Assembly (NCBI GenBank): GCA_963729695.1
Contig: CAVSOT010000003.1
Span: forward strand, 1,178,001-1,242,000
DNA length: 64,000 bases
Source of the DNA: PALSA-693 sp963729695
GTDB lineage: Bacteria > Actinomycetota > Acidimicrobiia > Acidimicrobiales > Palsa-688
Direction of reading: 5' to 3'
The position numbers and the translations under genes were made by a program. Shown piece by piece: positions 34,310 through 43,511 of this stretch; the stretch's first letter is position 1, and every line of letters begins with the position of its first letter. Below the pieces are notes generated by a model. The model worked only from the letters and a program-made list of their open reading frames with translations. It was not told the origin of the DNA and did not search any database.

Positions 34310-35560
34310 ATGTCGGCACGCGTCGCCATCATCTCGTCGGATTGCCATATCGGGTTGGCGTTGCCGTACTACAAGCAGTACCTCGAGGCCAGATACCACG
34401 CGGCCCTGGACGAGCAGATCCCGCGACTTGAGAAGTTTCTCGGCCTGCGCCAGGGCAACCAGTCGGCAGCCCGGAAGTACGGGTCTGCTGCGAACATTGA
34501 CCGCCAGCAAGCGTTTTACGACCAGGTCAGCACCGACAATCTTCGGCGGATCAAGGAACTCGAAGCTGACAATGTCGTGGGCGAGGTCCTGTTTCCGAAC
34601 ACGGGTTCCGTACCCTTCACCGGAGGGTTCCTGGGCAGCTCGTACCCCGTTGAGGGCGAAGACCTCGAGCTTGCCCTCGCCGGTCAGCGGGCCCACAACC
34701 GCTGGCTCGCTGACTTTGTCGACCCCTCCCGTCAGGTTGGCGTGGCCCTGCTCAACTACGCCGACGTCGAGGCCTCCATCCGGGAGGTGCATCGGGCGGC
34801 GGACCACGGACTCCGCAGTGTCGGTCTCAACGGCATCCAGGCAAACGTCCCGCCTCCCTGGCATGAGTCGTACACGCCGCTCTGGAACACCATTGAAGAC
34901 ACGGGCCTGCCCATCTCTATCCATGCTGGGTGGGGGACCCCGCCACCATCGAATTTCCACAGCGCGGGCCGCGCCCTTGATTCGGTGGCGTTCGCACTAC
35001 AGATCACCGAAGGGCCCTTCGGCGCGCAGCGCGCCCTGTGGTTTTTCATATGGGGAGGCGTCCTGGAGCGGCACCCGAAGCTCAAGCTGGTGTTCACCGA
35101 GCAGGCCTCGGGCTGGATACCGAGAGCACTCCGCCTTATGGACTGGCAGTGGGAGTATGGACCTTTTTACGAGGAAACCCTCATTCCCCTCCGCCCGAGT
35201 GAGTACTGGCAGCGACAGGGCTTCGTGGGTACCGCCAGCATGAGTCGCGACGAGATCGCTCAGCGGCACGACATCGGCGACGCCAACGTGATGTTCGGCA
35301 CGGACTTCCCGCATCTGGAGGGCACGTTTGGCAGGACCGTCAAGTTTTTGAACTACGTCTTCTCCGGATCGGGCGTAACCGAGACGGAGGTACGAGCGAT
35401 CATCGGCGAGAACGCCGCTCGGTGCTATGGCCTCGACATGAAGGTCCTGCAATCGTTGGCCGAAGCTGTCGGACCGACGATCGACGAGTTGCTGGTGCCA
35501 TCGACTGTGGGGGACGTCGATCCCCAAACCGCCATGTGGGGTAACAAACCGGCCAGGTAG
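34310..35560 (+). CDS. Amidohydrolase-2 family protein
   Basis: 416 residues, with TAAGGAGGAAAGT ahead of the ATG. Metal-site elements are ISSDCHIG (residues 9-16, with a Cys where the first site often has SDxH), SIHAGWG, and FGTDFPHLEGTFG near the C-terminus. It is related to the enzyme at 20867 but about 40 residues longer and separately located. Decarboxylation or hydrolysis of a carboxylated ring compound is likely. It converges on the phosphodiesterase gene, with stops 13 bases apart. Confidence 0.87.
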   Translation: MSARVAIISSDCHIGLALPYYKQYLEARYHAALDEQIPRLEKFLGLRQGNQSAARKYGSAANIDRQQAFYDQVSTDNLRRIKELEADNVVGEVLFPNTGSVPFTGGFLGSSYPVEGEDLELALAGQRAHNRWLADFVDPSRQVGVALLNYADVEASIREVHRAADHGLRSVGLNGIQANVPPPWHESYTPLWNTIEDTGLPISIHAGWGTPPPSNFHSAGRALDSVAFALQITEGPFGAQRALWFFIWGGVLERHPKLKLVFTEQASGWIPRALRLMDWQWEYGPFYEETLIPLRPSEYWQRQGFVGTASMSRDEIAQRHDIGDANVMFGTDFPHLEGTFGRTVKFLNYVFSGSGVTETEVRAIIGENAARCYGLDMKVLQSLAEAVGPTIDELLVPSTVGDVDPQTAMWGNKPAR

Positions 35561-35573
35561 CGGTTCAATGCGC

Positions 35574-37367
35574 TCAGTCGTTGTGGCCGAGGCCAGGTAG
35601 AACCTGCGTGCCCTCTCGCTGGACGGCCTGAAGCGAGCTCGGAGAGAGTCCGAGCAGGTGGAGGATCGTGGGCGCGACCTGGGTCGTTTCCACTGGATGG
35701 CTGGACTGGCCAGGCCGGACGGTGGTGCCTGGCGCATAGACGACGAGGGGAACGTCCCGATCGGCCGGATTGTCGCCGCCATGTTCGGCGATCTTTGAGC
35801 CGGTCGTATAGATCGTGCCGACCTGGGCGATCCCGAACACGTCAGGGTGGTGCGGGTCGGACTTGGAGACGCCAAAGAATTTCGCCGATTGCGTGCCGGC
35901 GAAGATCTCCCGCAGGCCGGAGTGCAGGACGGTGATCGTCTGGCCGGCGTAGTTGACCGCCGGGGCGGTATGCGACCACAGGTAGTTCTTGACGAAGTCA
36001 GTGGCGGCCTGCGAGCGGTCCGACAGCCACCACAGCAGACCGTCGTCGTCGGCTTCTTGGACGACGAGCATCGGGTTGCTTGGATGGGTAGTGGCCCAGG
36101 CGGCGTTGACGCCGGCAATGATCGGACCGTCGTTGATGCGCTGCAGCTGGTTGTTGTTCTGCGGCGACTGGCCGTGCTTGGCCGTCAGGACGATGGCTGT
36201 CGTGCCGGCTTCGCCGTCGGCCTGGATCGTGTCGACCATCCGTTGCAGGGCGTCGTTGACGTAGTCGAGCGCGCTCCGGAGTAGCGGGCCTGGCACCTGT
36301 TGACCGTTCACGGTCACGTACCCGCCGGGCAGCGACGGGCCCTCGGTGTAGTTGCCCTGCTTGTTTGGTCCAATCAGCACGGCCGGAGAGCTCTTCAGCT
36401 TTTCCGCGGTCGAGACCGTTTGGAAGTTCATGCCGTAGATCGCCGGCGTGCCGACCTGCGGCCCAGTGCCGGCGTAGTCGTAGCCGTTGATCCAGTTGAT
36501 GACCGCCTGGACTTTGTAGGAGTCGTACTGCTTGGTCGCGGCGTTGTCGTCGGTCCAAGCCCCGTCGACCGGGTACGGCACACCGTTCGGCTCGACCGCC
36601 TGCGAGTCGATCTCCGGCCCGAAGAAGTCGTCGATGCTTTTGCCGTTCGAGCCCGGGCCGTTGAAGGAACTGTAGATCGCGTGCTTGTCAGACCACGCGG
36701 TCAGCATGCCGGCGTTGTGGATTACCTGGAAGATGGTGTTGACCCCCAGGAAGTTCCACGGCTGAATCGGCTTGCAGGTCCCCTTGTCGACCGGGTACGT
36801 GGCCGGGTTGAGACCTGACTGCGGGTGCGCACTCAGGTTCATGATCAACGCCGGATCGTGGTCAATGCCGTCCCGGTAGATCGAGCCGCCCTCATCAAAC
36901 GAGGGGAACGTATTGCCGCTCCCGTTATTCAGCAGGTCGGGCACGGCAGGGAGCTTGTCGTCCGGAGAGTCGTAGATAACGTCGCCGCCCGGTACCGGCC
37001 CGGAGCAGTTCGTGGTTCCCGGCGGGAAGACGCCGTGGCTGTACTCGTCGTCGTAGTAGATGCCGGTGACCTTGGGGTCGCCCCCGGTCATCAGCCCGGT
37101 GCCGGCCGGATCGGAGTCCGATGGATCCGGGGTCTGCGCGTCCGTGTAGTCGACGCCACCCGTGGCCAGCCGGGCCAGCTCCGAGTTGGGATGGTTGGCG
37201 ACGTACCAGTCCAGATCGGACTGGTGCATGCCGTCCACCGAGATCAGGAGCACGTGCTCGACTTGACCGTGGTCGGCCGCGACCGCACTAGAGGAAGACG
37301 TCGCCAACGGTGTTGCGATCGCTAACGCCGCGACTCCCGCCATGGCGAGTTTCGTTCCTGACTTCAC
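35574..37367 (-). CDS. Secreted type I phosphodiesterase/nucleotide pyrophosphatase-family protein
   Basis: 597 residues. A cleavable signal peptide (MKSGTKLAMAGVAALAIATP, ending near AVAADHG) precedes the catalytic domain. The metal site begins VLLISVDGMHQSD; the nucleophile Thr is probably within PAGTGLMTGGDP. Later metal ligands are in LTAKHGQSP and GSKIAEHGGDN, with APTILHLLGLSP at the end. The alkaline phosphatase fold is clear. It likely releases phosphate or nucleotides outside the cell. Confidence 0.87.
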   Translation of the reverse strand: MKSGTKLAMAGVAALAIATPLATSSSSAVAADHGQVEHVLLISVDGMHQSDLDWYVANHPNSELARLATGGVDYTDAQTPDPSDSDPAGTGLMTGGDPKVTGIYYDDEYSHGVFPPGTTNCSGPVPGGDVIYDSPDDKLPAVPDLLNNGSGNTFPSFDEGGSIYRDGIDHDPALIMNLSAHPQSGLNPATYPVDKGTCKPIQPWNFLGVNTIFQVIHNAGMLTAWSDKHAIYSSFNGPGSNGKSIDDFFGPEIDSQAVEPNGVPYPVDGAWTDDNAATKQYDSYKVQAVINWINGYDYAGTGPQVGTPAIYGMNFQTVSTAEKLKSSPAVLIGPNKQGNYTEGPSLPGGYVTVNGQQVPGPLLRSALDYVNDALQRMVDTIQADGEAGTTAIVLTAKHGQSPQNNNQLQRINDGPIIAGVNAAWATTHPSNPMLVVQEADDDGLLWWLSDRSQAATDFVKNYLWSHTAPAVNYAGQTITVLHSGLREIFAGTQSAKFFGVSKSDPHHPDVFGIAQVGTIYTTGSKIAEHGGDNPADRDVPLVVYAPGTTVRPGQSSHPVETTQVAPTILHLLGLSPSSLQAVQREGTQVLPGLGHND

Positions 37368-37743
37368 TGATCGCTCCCTTCCCCGGAATCGATCTCCGGA
37401 GGCTATGAGTCGTGTGCAGACGGCGCCTTACCGGGCGATGACCCGCATATGTCGACAACGTGAACGTCAGTGGAAGACGCGACGGGATTGGGCGATTTGT
37501 GTAGCAATCGTCTAATCCACGGAACGCAAGACGTCCGCGTGCATGCCAGGAGCGGCCGCGCTAGGCGTCGGTGTACGTCCCCGAGCGACGCTGGATGAGG
37601 ATCGACCCCGATCGTCAGCTTCGGTCGTGCAGGACCATCTGCGAGCAGCGGAAGATGGAGAGAACTCGGTTGTCGGACTCGTCGGCCAGGATCGCGTCCC
37701 AGACCTGCGTGCTGTGGCCGATGTGCACCGGGGGTTGCTCAGC
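37368..37743. other. Intergenic region with no supported gene
   Basis: 376 bases upstream of the phosphodiesterase and downstream of the GNAT gene. It presumably holds the phosphodiesterase promoter, but I see no convincing -35/-10 pair. Short open frames here have no recognisable protein features. Confidence 0.5.
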
Positions 37744-38331
37744 TCATGACCCCGCCTCTCTGTCGATGGCCATGGTGAGGGTCAGTTCGGGGCCGTCATA
37801 GGTCCACGCGAACGGCCAGCCGGTTGCTCTAATGAGGGCGATGGCGCCGGTGCTCTCAGCCAGAAGGGTGGCGCCGAATACTCCGATCCTCTGCGTTAGC
37901 GCGCGACGGGCGAGTAGGTGCAGAAGCCGCGATCCAACGCCTTGACGCTGGTAGTGGTCATTCACCTCGATGGCGAATTCGGCTTGGCGGGGGTTCGCTT
38001 CTGTGCGGAACCAATGCGCCGAGCCGACGAGGCCGTCACGGTCGAACACCCCGATCGCGTCGTGATGATCGTGGTCAATGCTGGCCAGGTGCTCTAGAAC
38101 AATGTCTGACAGGTGAGGGATGGGCGCCATGAACCTCAGGAAACGCGACCGAGACGAGAGCCCGGCGTAGAGGTCGGCGATTCGGTGAATGTCATTCGGC
38201 TCGAGGGAGCGGAAGCGGAGGCGCGCTATCGAGTTACGTACGGCTGAGCGGGCTAACCGGCTCTGTTCCGCTTCGCGGAGAAAGCGCTCGCGCCGTTCCT
38301 TCCCTAATTGCTGGGCGAGGTATGGGTGCAT
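37744..38331 (-). CDS. GNAT-family N-acetyltransferase
   Basis: 195 residues. A charged N-terminal helix (KERRERFLREAEQSRLARS) precedes the domain. The fold shows FRSLEPNDIHRIADLYAGLS and the acetyl-CoA loop YQRQGVGSRLLHLLARRAL (Q/R-x-x-G-V-G). This form, with LSSRSRFLRFM, resembles the GNAT domains of protein acetyltransferases of the Pat type, though no cyclic nucleotide domain is attached here. The target is unknown. Confidence 0.85.
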   Translation of the reverse strand: MHPYLAQQLGKERRERFLREAEQSRLARSAVRNSIARLRFRSLEPNDIHRIADLYAGLSSRSRFLRFMAPIPHLSDIVLEHLASIDHDHHDAIGVFDRDGLVGSAHWFRTEANPRQAEFAIEVNDHYQRQGVGSRLLHLLARRALTQRIGVFGATLLAESTGAIALIRATGWPFAWTYDGPELTLTMAIDREAGS

Positions 38332-38495
38332 CGGTCATTCCGTACGGGTGGGGGTGCCCACGGGATTTACGCCGTGACGTGTTTCACCAGCCGGGTGGAT
38401 CCAGCCATCTCCACACGATCTCCACGGGATCGTCATACCCCATTCGCACACTTCTTGGAAAGGCTATTCACATCCGATCCGGAGGGAATCTGCCC

Positions 38496-40058
38496 ATGCC
38501 TGTAAATCCCGAGAAAAAGAGGGCTGCTGCCAGACTGGTGGCCCAGAAGGTCTTGTTGCAGGCCCGCGCCTCTGCCCGCCCGGCGGCGACCGCCACCACG
38601 CCTTCATCCCCGAGCCGGGACGCTTCACCGGGTCGGCTCCTTCGTGGCCCCGCCACTACGGGGACAGGAAGCGGTCAGGCGCCTATCCGCATCCGGGGCA
38701 GCGTCGGGCGCGGCGGAAAGAACCAGCCGGAAGACGTCGAGGCCGTGCAGGCCCGCCTCGGCTATCTCGGCTACGAATGCGCGGCGGACCTGGACAGCCT
38801 GGTACCCGTCATCGAGCGTTATCAATCCCAGGTGGTCCGATTGGACCCACCCGACGGTCGCGTAGACGTCGGGGGTCGGACCCTGGCGTCCCTTGTAGCC
38901 GGACGCAAGTCGGCGCTGGTGGCGCCCCCTGCCCGGGCCCGGTCGACCCCGTATCCGGCGAAATCGGCTGTTCCCCCCGCAGTGCCTGGTGGTCCGTCGA
39001 CCTCGCCGGAAAAGGGCGACTTGCCTGATCTGGTCAAGGCCGCCAACAATCCGGCGGTCGATGCCGCGGCCGCCAAGTTGGCTGCACTCCAGCACACGTA
39101 CAAGTCCGCCAAACGCTTCAGGGGGGCCGACCACACTGCCCACGGCGAGATGAGCGGCCACGACCGGGACGAGTTGATCGAGGAGATTGGCAGGCTCCGG
39201 AAGATGGTGGCTGACCTCACTCAGAGCGGGCTACCGGTAGAGCAAACCAAAGACCTGCAAGCAGCCTTCTATCGGGCCATCGACCTGGTGTCCCCGTACT
39301 ACTACCAGCACAACAACGTCATGCTCGAGTACTCAACCGAGCGTGGCGCGAAGCACGAGGTCTTCAATACGTGCAACATCACCTCGCTGGCCATGTGCCT
39401 GCAGGCCTTGGGTCTTACGGCCAGCAACTATGACCATCCCGAATTGCTCCCTCCAATCATCGAGTACTTCAAGAGCGACATCGGAAAGGCCCTCGAGGTG
39501 ACCTCGTCTGACCTCACCGGCTACCGGCTCCCGGACGTGTTGGGCATGGCGGCCGTGGCCGAGAACCTGACTGTGAGGGACAAGCCTGGACACGACCACC
39601 TGGAGTCGGCCGCATCGGCGGCCATGGAATGGGTACCCAATATCATCCACATGAAGATCCTCGCTTCTCGCTTCGGGGTGCCTGGCCAGACGGGCTCCTA
39701 TCACCACGACACACTGGCTGCTTACGGGAAGGACCATTGGCAGGACGCCTCCAAAAGATCCGACCAACGCAGGGAGGGGGGGACGGTGGACGATCAGGGA
39801 TTGTCCACGGAGGACATCGAGCACCAGCTGCCGTTGAAGAAATTCACGGAAGACGTCCTGGCCGTCATCCGGCCCGCCCTCGACGCCGGCAAACAGGTGG
39901 TCGCCGGCCAATACAACCACTTTGTACGTATCGAGTCGGTCGATGACACTGGGGTGGTAAAAGACGATCCCGGCAATTGGCTGCGCAGCGACGACCAGCT
40001 CACCTGGGAGGAGGCCCGGGCGCTGGGGTTGTTCGAGAACTACCTCATCCTGGGCTGA
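38496..40058 (+). CDS. C39-like cysteine-protease-fold protein with peptidoglycan-binding-like domain, no signal peptide
   Basis: 520 residues, starting MPVNPEKKRAAARLVAQKVL at the ATG at 38496, with GGAGGG ten bases upstream. The N-terminus is basic and Ala-rich without a signal sequence. Residues about 65-145 (RGSVGRGGKNQPEDVEAVQA, then RLGYLGYECAADLDS) resemble a PG_binding_1 helical repeat. A Pro-rich linker follows. The C-terminal half has NTCNITSLAMCLQALGL (Cys-x3-Ser helix start, C39-type) and GQYNHFVRIESVDDTGV (catalytic His) with KDDPGN (Asp/Asn). A papain-like hydrolase acting on peptidoglycan or peptides is the best guess. Lack of a signal suggests non-classical export. It has no clear operon partners. 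Confidence 0.7.
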   Translation: MPVNPEKKRAAARLVAQKVLLQARASARPAATATTPSSPSRDASPGRLLRGPATTGTGSGQAPIRIRGSVGRGGKNQPEDVEAVQARLGYLGYECAADLDSLVPVIERYQSQVVRLDPPDGRVDVGGRTLASLVAGRKSALVAPPARARSTPYPAKSAVPPAVPGGPSTSPEKGDLPDLVKAANNPAVDAAAAKLAALQHTYKSAKRFRGADHTAHGEMSGHDRDELIEEIGRLRKMVADLTQSGLPVEQTKDLQAAFYRAIDLVSPYYYQHNNVMLEYSTERGAKHEVFNTCNITSLAMCLQALGLTASNYDHPELLPPIIEYFKSDIGKALEVTSSDLTGYRLPDVLGMAAVAENLTVRDKPGHDHLESAASAAMEWVPNIIHMKILASRFGVPGQTGSYHHDTLAAYGKDHWQDASKRSDQRREGGTVDDQGLSTEDIEHQLPLKKFTEDVLAVIRPALDAGKQVVAGQYNHFVRIESVDDTGVVKDDPGNWLRSDDQLTWEEARALGLFENYLILG

Positions 40059-40061
40059 ACC

Positions 40062-40205
40062 TCAGCCGCCGAGTTCCTTGGCGGAACGATATCCGACGAG
40101 GAGGACGATGGCGGCAGCATCGGCTCCGACGACCCCCCAGCGGTTGGGATGTTGCAGGGAGGCGACTGCCATTGCGAGAACCAAATAGATGGGACTGATG
40201 GCCAA
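40062..40205 (-). CDS. Possible 47-residue membrane peptide or gene remnant
   Basis: A TTG at 40205 opens a frame reading LAISPIYLVLAMAVASLQHP, then WGVVGADAAAIVLLVGYRS and ending AKELGG. Two hydrophobic segments separated by a polar turn make it look like real membrane-protein sequence. There is no good ribosome site and no ATG, and the frame is closed upstream. It may be the tail of a lost gene. It is convergent with the C39-like gene, with stops three bases apart. Confidence 0.3.
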   Translation of the reverse strand: MAISPIYLVLAMAVASLQHPNRWGVVGADAAAIVLLVGYRSAKELGG

Positions 40206-40508
40206 GGATAGGGTACAGGGTAGGACGGTTCGATCCCTATCTGCGGGTCTCGGCTATGCCAGTGATCAGGACTTTTGTGATTCATAGTGGTACTTCGGTG
40301 CGATGACCGTCCATCACCCCCTTGTGCAGCAAAAGGTCGAAGATGCCCGGGTCCGCGTCCACCGTAGGTACGGCCGAGCCAGGCCAATAGGCGTTCGAGG
40401 CCGGGCGCCACGCAGCGAGCGGGCGCCACCGCAACGCAACAGCGGCTTCATGGCAGGTTCGATGGTCATCTGGGCTTGGGTAGACGATGGGCCGCTACCC
40501 TGGCCCGG
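40206..40508. other. Intergenic region
   Basis: About 300 bases between the small minus-strand frame and the start of the sugar locus. Open frames occur but none shows a domain or a ribosome site. I see no repeat or terminator of note. Confidence 0.45.
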
Positions 40509-40652
40509 ATGGAGTTGCCGACGGACGGGGCCGACCGGCCCTCGTTCGTGGCCCTTAGCGCTCACGTAGATCATCTCGAAGGAATGGCCCGCAAAGGACC
40601 GGCACCCGGGGCGCAGCTGTCCAAGCCGTCGCTGGCCAAGGGGGACCCGTGA
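40509..40652 (+). CDS. Possible small leader ORF coupled to the glycosyltransferase
   Basis: 47 codons, MELPTDGADRPSFVALSAHV ending SLAKGDP. Its stop TGA (40650-40652) overlaps the GTG start (40649) of the glycosyltransferase in the GTGA arrangement, which implies translational coupling. No domain is recognised and the ribosome site is weak. It could also be the 3' end of an older gene. Confidence 0.3.
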   Translation: MELPTDGADRPSFVALSAHVDHLEGMARKGPAPGAQLSKPSLAKGDP

Positions 40653-41829
40653 AGCTGGGTATGATCCCGCCGGCCTACGGGGTCGAGGTGATCGGCGGGG
40701 CGGAGCAGGGAGTGCGCTCCCTGATGGAACACCTGGTTGCCGACCGGGGCTGGGCGGTAGAGGTGTTCACCACCTGCGCGGAATCGGCCGTGACCTGGGC
40801 CGACTGGTACCAACCTGGGACCGTGGCGCTCGGCGGGGTCACCGTCCACCGCTTCCGTTCCCGATCCGTCCGCGACGCCCAGTACCTCCATATGCTCCCC
40901 CGGTTGAGAACCGACGCCGGCAGCTTCTCCGAGGCGGAGGCGGCCGAGTACCTCCGGCTCGTCGGTCCCGTCTGCCCCGACGCCATCGACGCCGCCGAGT
41001 CCTCCGACTGCGACGTGATATCAGTTTCGCCGTACCTGTACTGGCCGGCGGTCACCACCGTGTCACGCATGGGCCGGCGGGTCTTGTTCGACCCGTCGAC
41101 CCACGATGAGCCGGAGCTGTACCTCCCGCCCATGAACCGGATGTACACCTCGGTCGGCGGAATCGCCTACAAGACCTTCGCCGAGCGGACCCTGGTCGAG
41201 CGCACGTACCCGGTCGGCCACCTGCCCTCGGCGGTGGTCGGTAGCGGGGTGGACGTCGGCGAGGGCGACCCGGCGGAGGCTCGGGCCGCGCTGGGCCTCG
41301 ACGCCAGCGAACCGTTCGCGCTGTGCGTGGGGAAGGTGGAGCCGGCCAAGGGGTCCTATTCGCTTGCCGAGATGTGGTCGATGTACGGGCAACGCCGAGG
41401 GGGGACGTACCCAAGCTGGTGTTCATCGGTCCGTCGGGCGGCGACCCCCCGGCCGGGCCCGGCATCCTTTACGCGGGGCGCCAGCCGGACGCGGTGAAGT
41501 GGGGGGCGCTGGCCGCCTGCTCGATGCTCATCTCCCCCTCGGCCATGGAGGCGTTCAGCCTGGTGCTCCTGGAGGCCTGGCTGTGCGCCCGTCCGGTCAT
41601 CGTCAACAGCCGGTGCGCGGCGACCGTCGAGCACTGCCGGCGCAGCGGTGGGGGCGTCTGGTTCGAGGGCTTCGCCGACCTCGAGGTGGCGGTCGATCGC
41701 CTGTTGAGTTCAGCTGCGCTGGCCGAGCGGATGGGCGCCAGGGGCCGGGCTTACGTGCGCGACGTCTTCTCCTGGGAGCACCTGCTCGACCGCTACGAGC
41801 TTTTGGCCGAGCGAGTGGCCTCGCGGTAG
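40649..41829 (+). pseudogene. Family-4-like glycosyltransferase with one frameshift
   Basis: The first frame (40649 to about 41400) starts VKLGMIPPAYGVEVIGGAEQ, the classical GT-B opening with a GGAE nucleotide loop. The second frame (about 41400 to 41829) carries KLVFIGPSGG, then ISPSAMEAFSLVLLEAWLCA (the E-x7-E donor-sugar motif) and ends LLAERVASR. The shift falls in a run of six G (near 41398-41403). With the frame restored the protein is about 393 residues, normal for GT4. Homopolymer miscounting is a plausible cause. It is the first gene of the heptose/surface-sugar locus. Confidence 0.85.
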
Positions 41830-41840
41830 TTTGACGCCAG

Positions 41841-42758
41841 ATGGCCAATCGCACACCTGCCTCTGTCCGGCGGCTAGGAGCCCGACTCCGTCGAGGTCTC
41901 GGCCTCGAGGGCCTGGGTGCACGACTCGACCGTATGGAGCAGCGTCTGGACCAGGTCGAGAGAGGGATTTACGCCGCCCGGTGGCCGAACGGCCCCGTGT
42001 ACCTGGGCGACCACGAGGCGTTGGTCCAGGCCCGCTGGGGATCCAAGATCATCGTCGACACCACCGACCGCTCGCTCGCCCCGTGGCTCCTGGCCGACGG
42101 GCTGTGGGAGAGCCACATCACTGGCTGGATGCACGACTTCCTCGAGCCGGGTTCGGTGATGGTCGATGTCGGGGCCAACATCGGGTACTTCACGCTTCTG
42201 GCTGCCCGCCGGGTTGGCCCAACCGGGCGCGTCGTAGCCATAGAAGCCCACCCGCGGCTGGTTCAAATACTTCGGCGGAACGTTGCCGTCAACGGTCACT
42301 TGGAGACGACGACCGTTCACCACATGGCCGCCTGGTCCGGTCCAGACCGGCTCCGCATGCACTTGAGGACACACTTCGCCGCCAATTCCAGCCTGGGCAG
42401 CTTCGGGGGCGTAGCCGATTTGGCCGACACCGAAGAGACGGTCGAAGTCGAGGCGAAGGAACTCGACTCGGTGCTCGCCGACCTGGAGAGGATCGACCTC
42501 ATCAAAGTCGACATCGAGGGTTCTGAGGTCCAGGCGTTCCGTGGCTTGACGAGGACGTTGGAGCGACACCCGTTGGTGACGATCGAGTTCGAGTGGGCCC
42601 CCCTGCAGATCGAAATGGTCGGGGACCAGCCCATCCGCTTGCTGCACTTCCTGGAGGAGCGAGACTTCAAGTTCCGATCCATGGAGGACGATCTGGCCCC
42701 GATCACATCCGAAGAGCTGATCAACCGCCAGTACGGAAACGTGGTCGCCCAGCGTTGA
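41841..42758 (+). CDS. FkbM-family SAM-dependent methyltransferase
   Basis: 305 residues. A basic, coiled N-terminus (LDRMEQRLDQVERGIYAAR) precedes the methyltransferase domain. The SAM loop is VMVDVGANIGYFTLLAARRV, followed by VVAIEAHPRL. The FkbM signature LIKVDIEGSEVQAFRGL is complete. FkbM enzymes O-methylate hydroxyls of sugars or polyketides. Its place 12 bases after the glycosyltransferase suggests methylation of a surface glycan. Confidence 0.92.
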   Translation: MANRTPASVRRLGARLRRGLGLEGLGARLDRMEQRLDQVERGIYAARWPNGPVYLGDHEALVQARWGSKIIVDTTDRSLAPWLLADGLWESHITGWMHDFLEPGSVMVDVGANIGYFTLLAARRVGPTGRVVAIEAHPRLVQILRRNVAVNGHLETTTVHHMAAWSGPDRLRMHLRTHFAANSSLGSFGGVADLADTEETVEVEAKELDSVLADLERIDLIKVDIEGSEVQAFRGLTRTLERHPLVTIEFEWAPLQIEMVGDQPIRLLHFLEERDFKFRSMEDDLAPITSEELINRQYGNVVAQR

Positions 42759-42901
42759 CCGCCGGGTCGCCACATGACGCCCTGGCCGGCCGGCGGCGCC
42801 TGGCAGCCGGTGACGGCCTCGACGGTAGCTTGCGTCTCCTGTCACCCAAACAGAAGGAAGTATTCTTGGAAGCGCGTTCGGGTGATGAGCAACGAGGTGA
42901 C

Positions 42902-43495
42902 ATGTCGACAGAAGAGTTCGTGGTTGCAGAGCTGCGCCAGCTTCGAGCTGCCCTGGACTCGTTGGCAGAGAGCCCTTATCCCGAGCTGTTGTCGGCTGTG
43001 GTGCAGACCGTTTCCGTTGCACTTCGCCAGGGCGGGAAGGTCTTCTTCTGTGGCAACGGCGGCTCGGCGGCCGACGCTCAGCATCTTGCCGCCGAACTCG
43101 TAGGGCGACAGAACTTCAACCGAGCTGCGGTCGCCGGGCTGGCCCTGACCGTGGATTCGTCTGCCCTGACGGCTCTGGCCAACGATTACGGGTACGACAA
43201 GGTGTTTTCCCGCCAGCTCGAGGCGCTAGCCACGCCTCGCGATGTCGTGTTCGGGATATCCACGTCCGGTCGTTCGCCAAATGTCGTCGAAGCCCTGAAG
43301 GTGGGCGAATCACTCGGCCTCGTAACTGTGGCGATGACGGGTGCGGATCCCCGCGACATGGGTACGGCGAGGCACGTCATCAACGTTCCATCGTCAGATA
43401 CGGCGCGAATTCAGGAGATGCATATCACGTGCGGACACATCATCCTCGCCCGGGTGGAGCACGAACTCTTCAGCTTGTCCCCGGCCGAGGCCTGA
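42902..43495 (+). CDS. gmhA: D-sedoheptulose-7-phosphate isomerase (GmhA-type SIS protein)
   Basis: 197 residues from the ATG at 42902, with CGAGGTGAC upstream. The SIS fold shows GGKVFFCGNGGSAADAQHLA (sugar-phosphate loop and His), LTALANDYGYDKVF, GISTSGRSPNVVEAL and the terminal MHITCGHIILARVE helix with catalytic His. GmhA turns sedoheptulose 7-phosphate into D-glycero-D-manno-heptose 7-phosphate. It is followed by hddA 16 bases on, and gmhB lies convergently beyond. Confidence 0.92.
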   Translation: MSTEEFVVAELRQLRAALDSLAESPYPELLSAVVQTVSVALRQGGKVFFCGNGGSAADAQHLAAELVGRQNFNRAAVAGLALTVDSSALTALANDYGYDKVFSRQLEALATPRDVVFGISTSGRSPNVVEALKVGESLGLVTVAMTGADPRDMGTARHVINVPSSDTARIQEMHITCGHIILARVEHELFSLSPAEA

Positions 43496-43511
43496 GCGAA
43501 GGACCCTGCTG

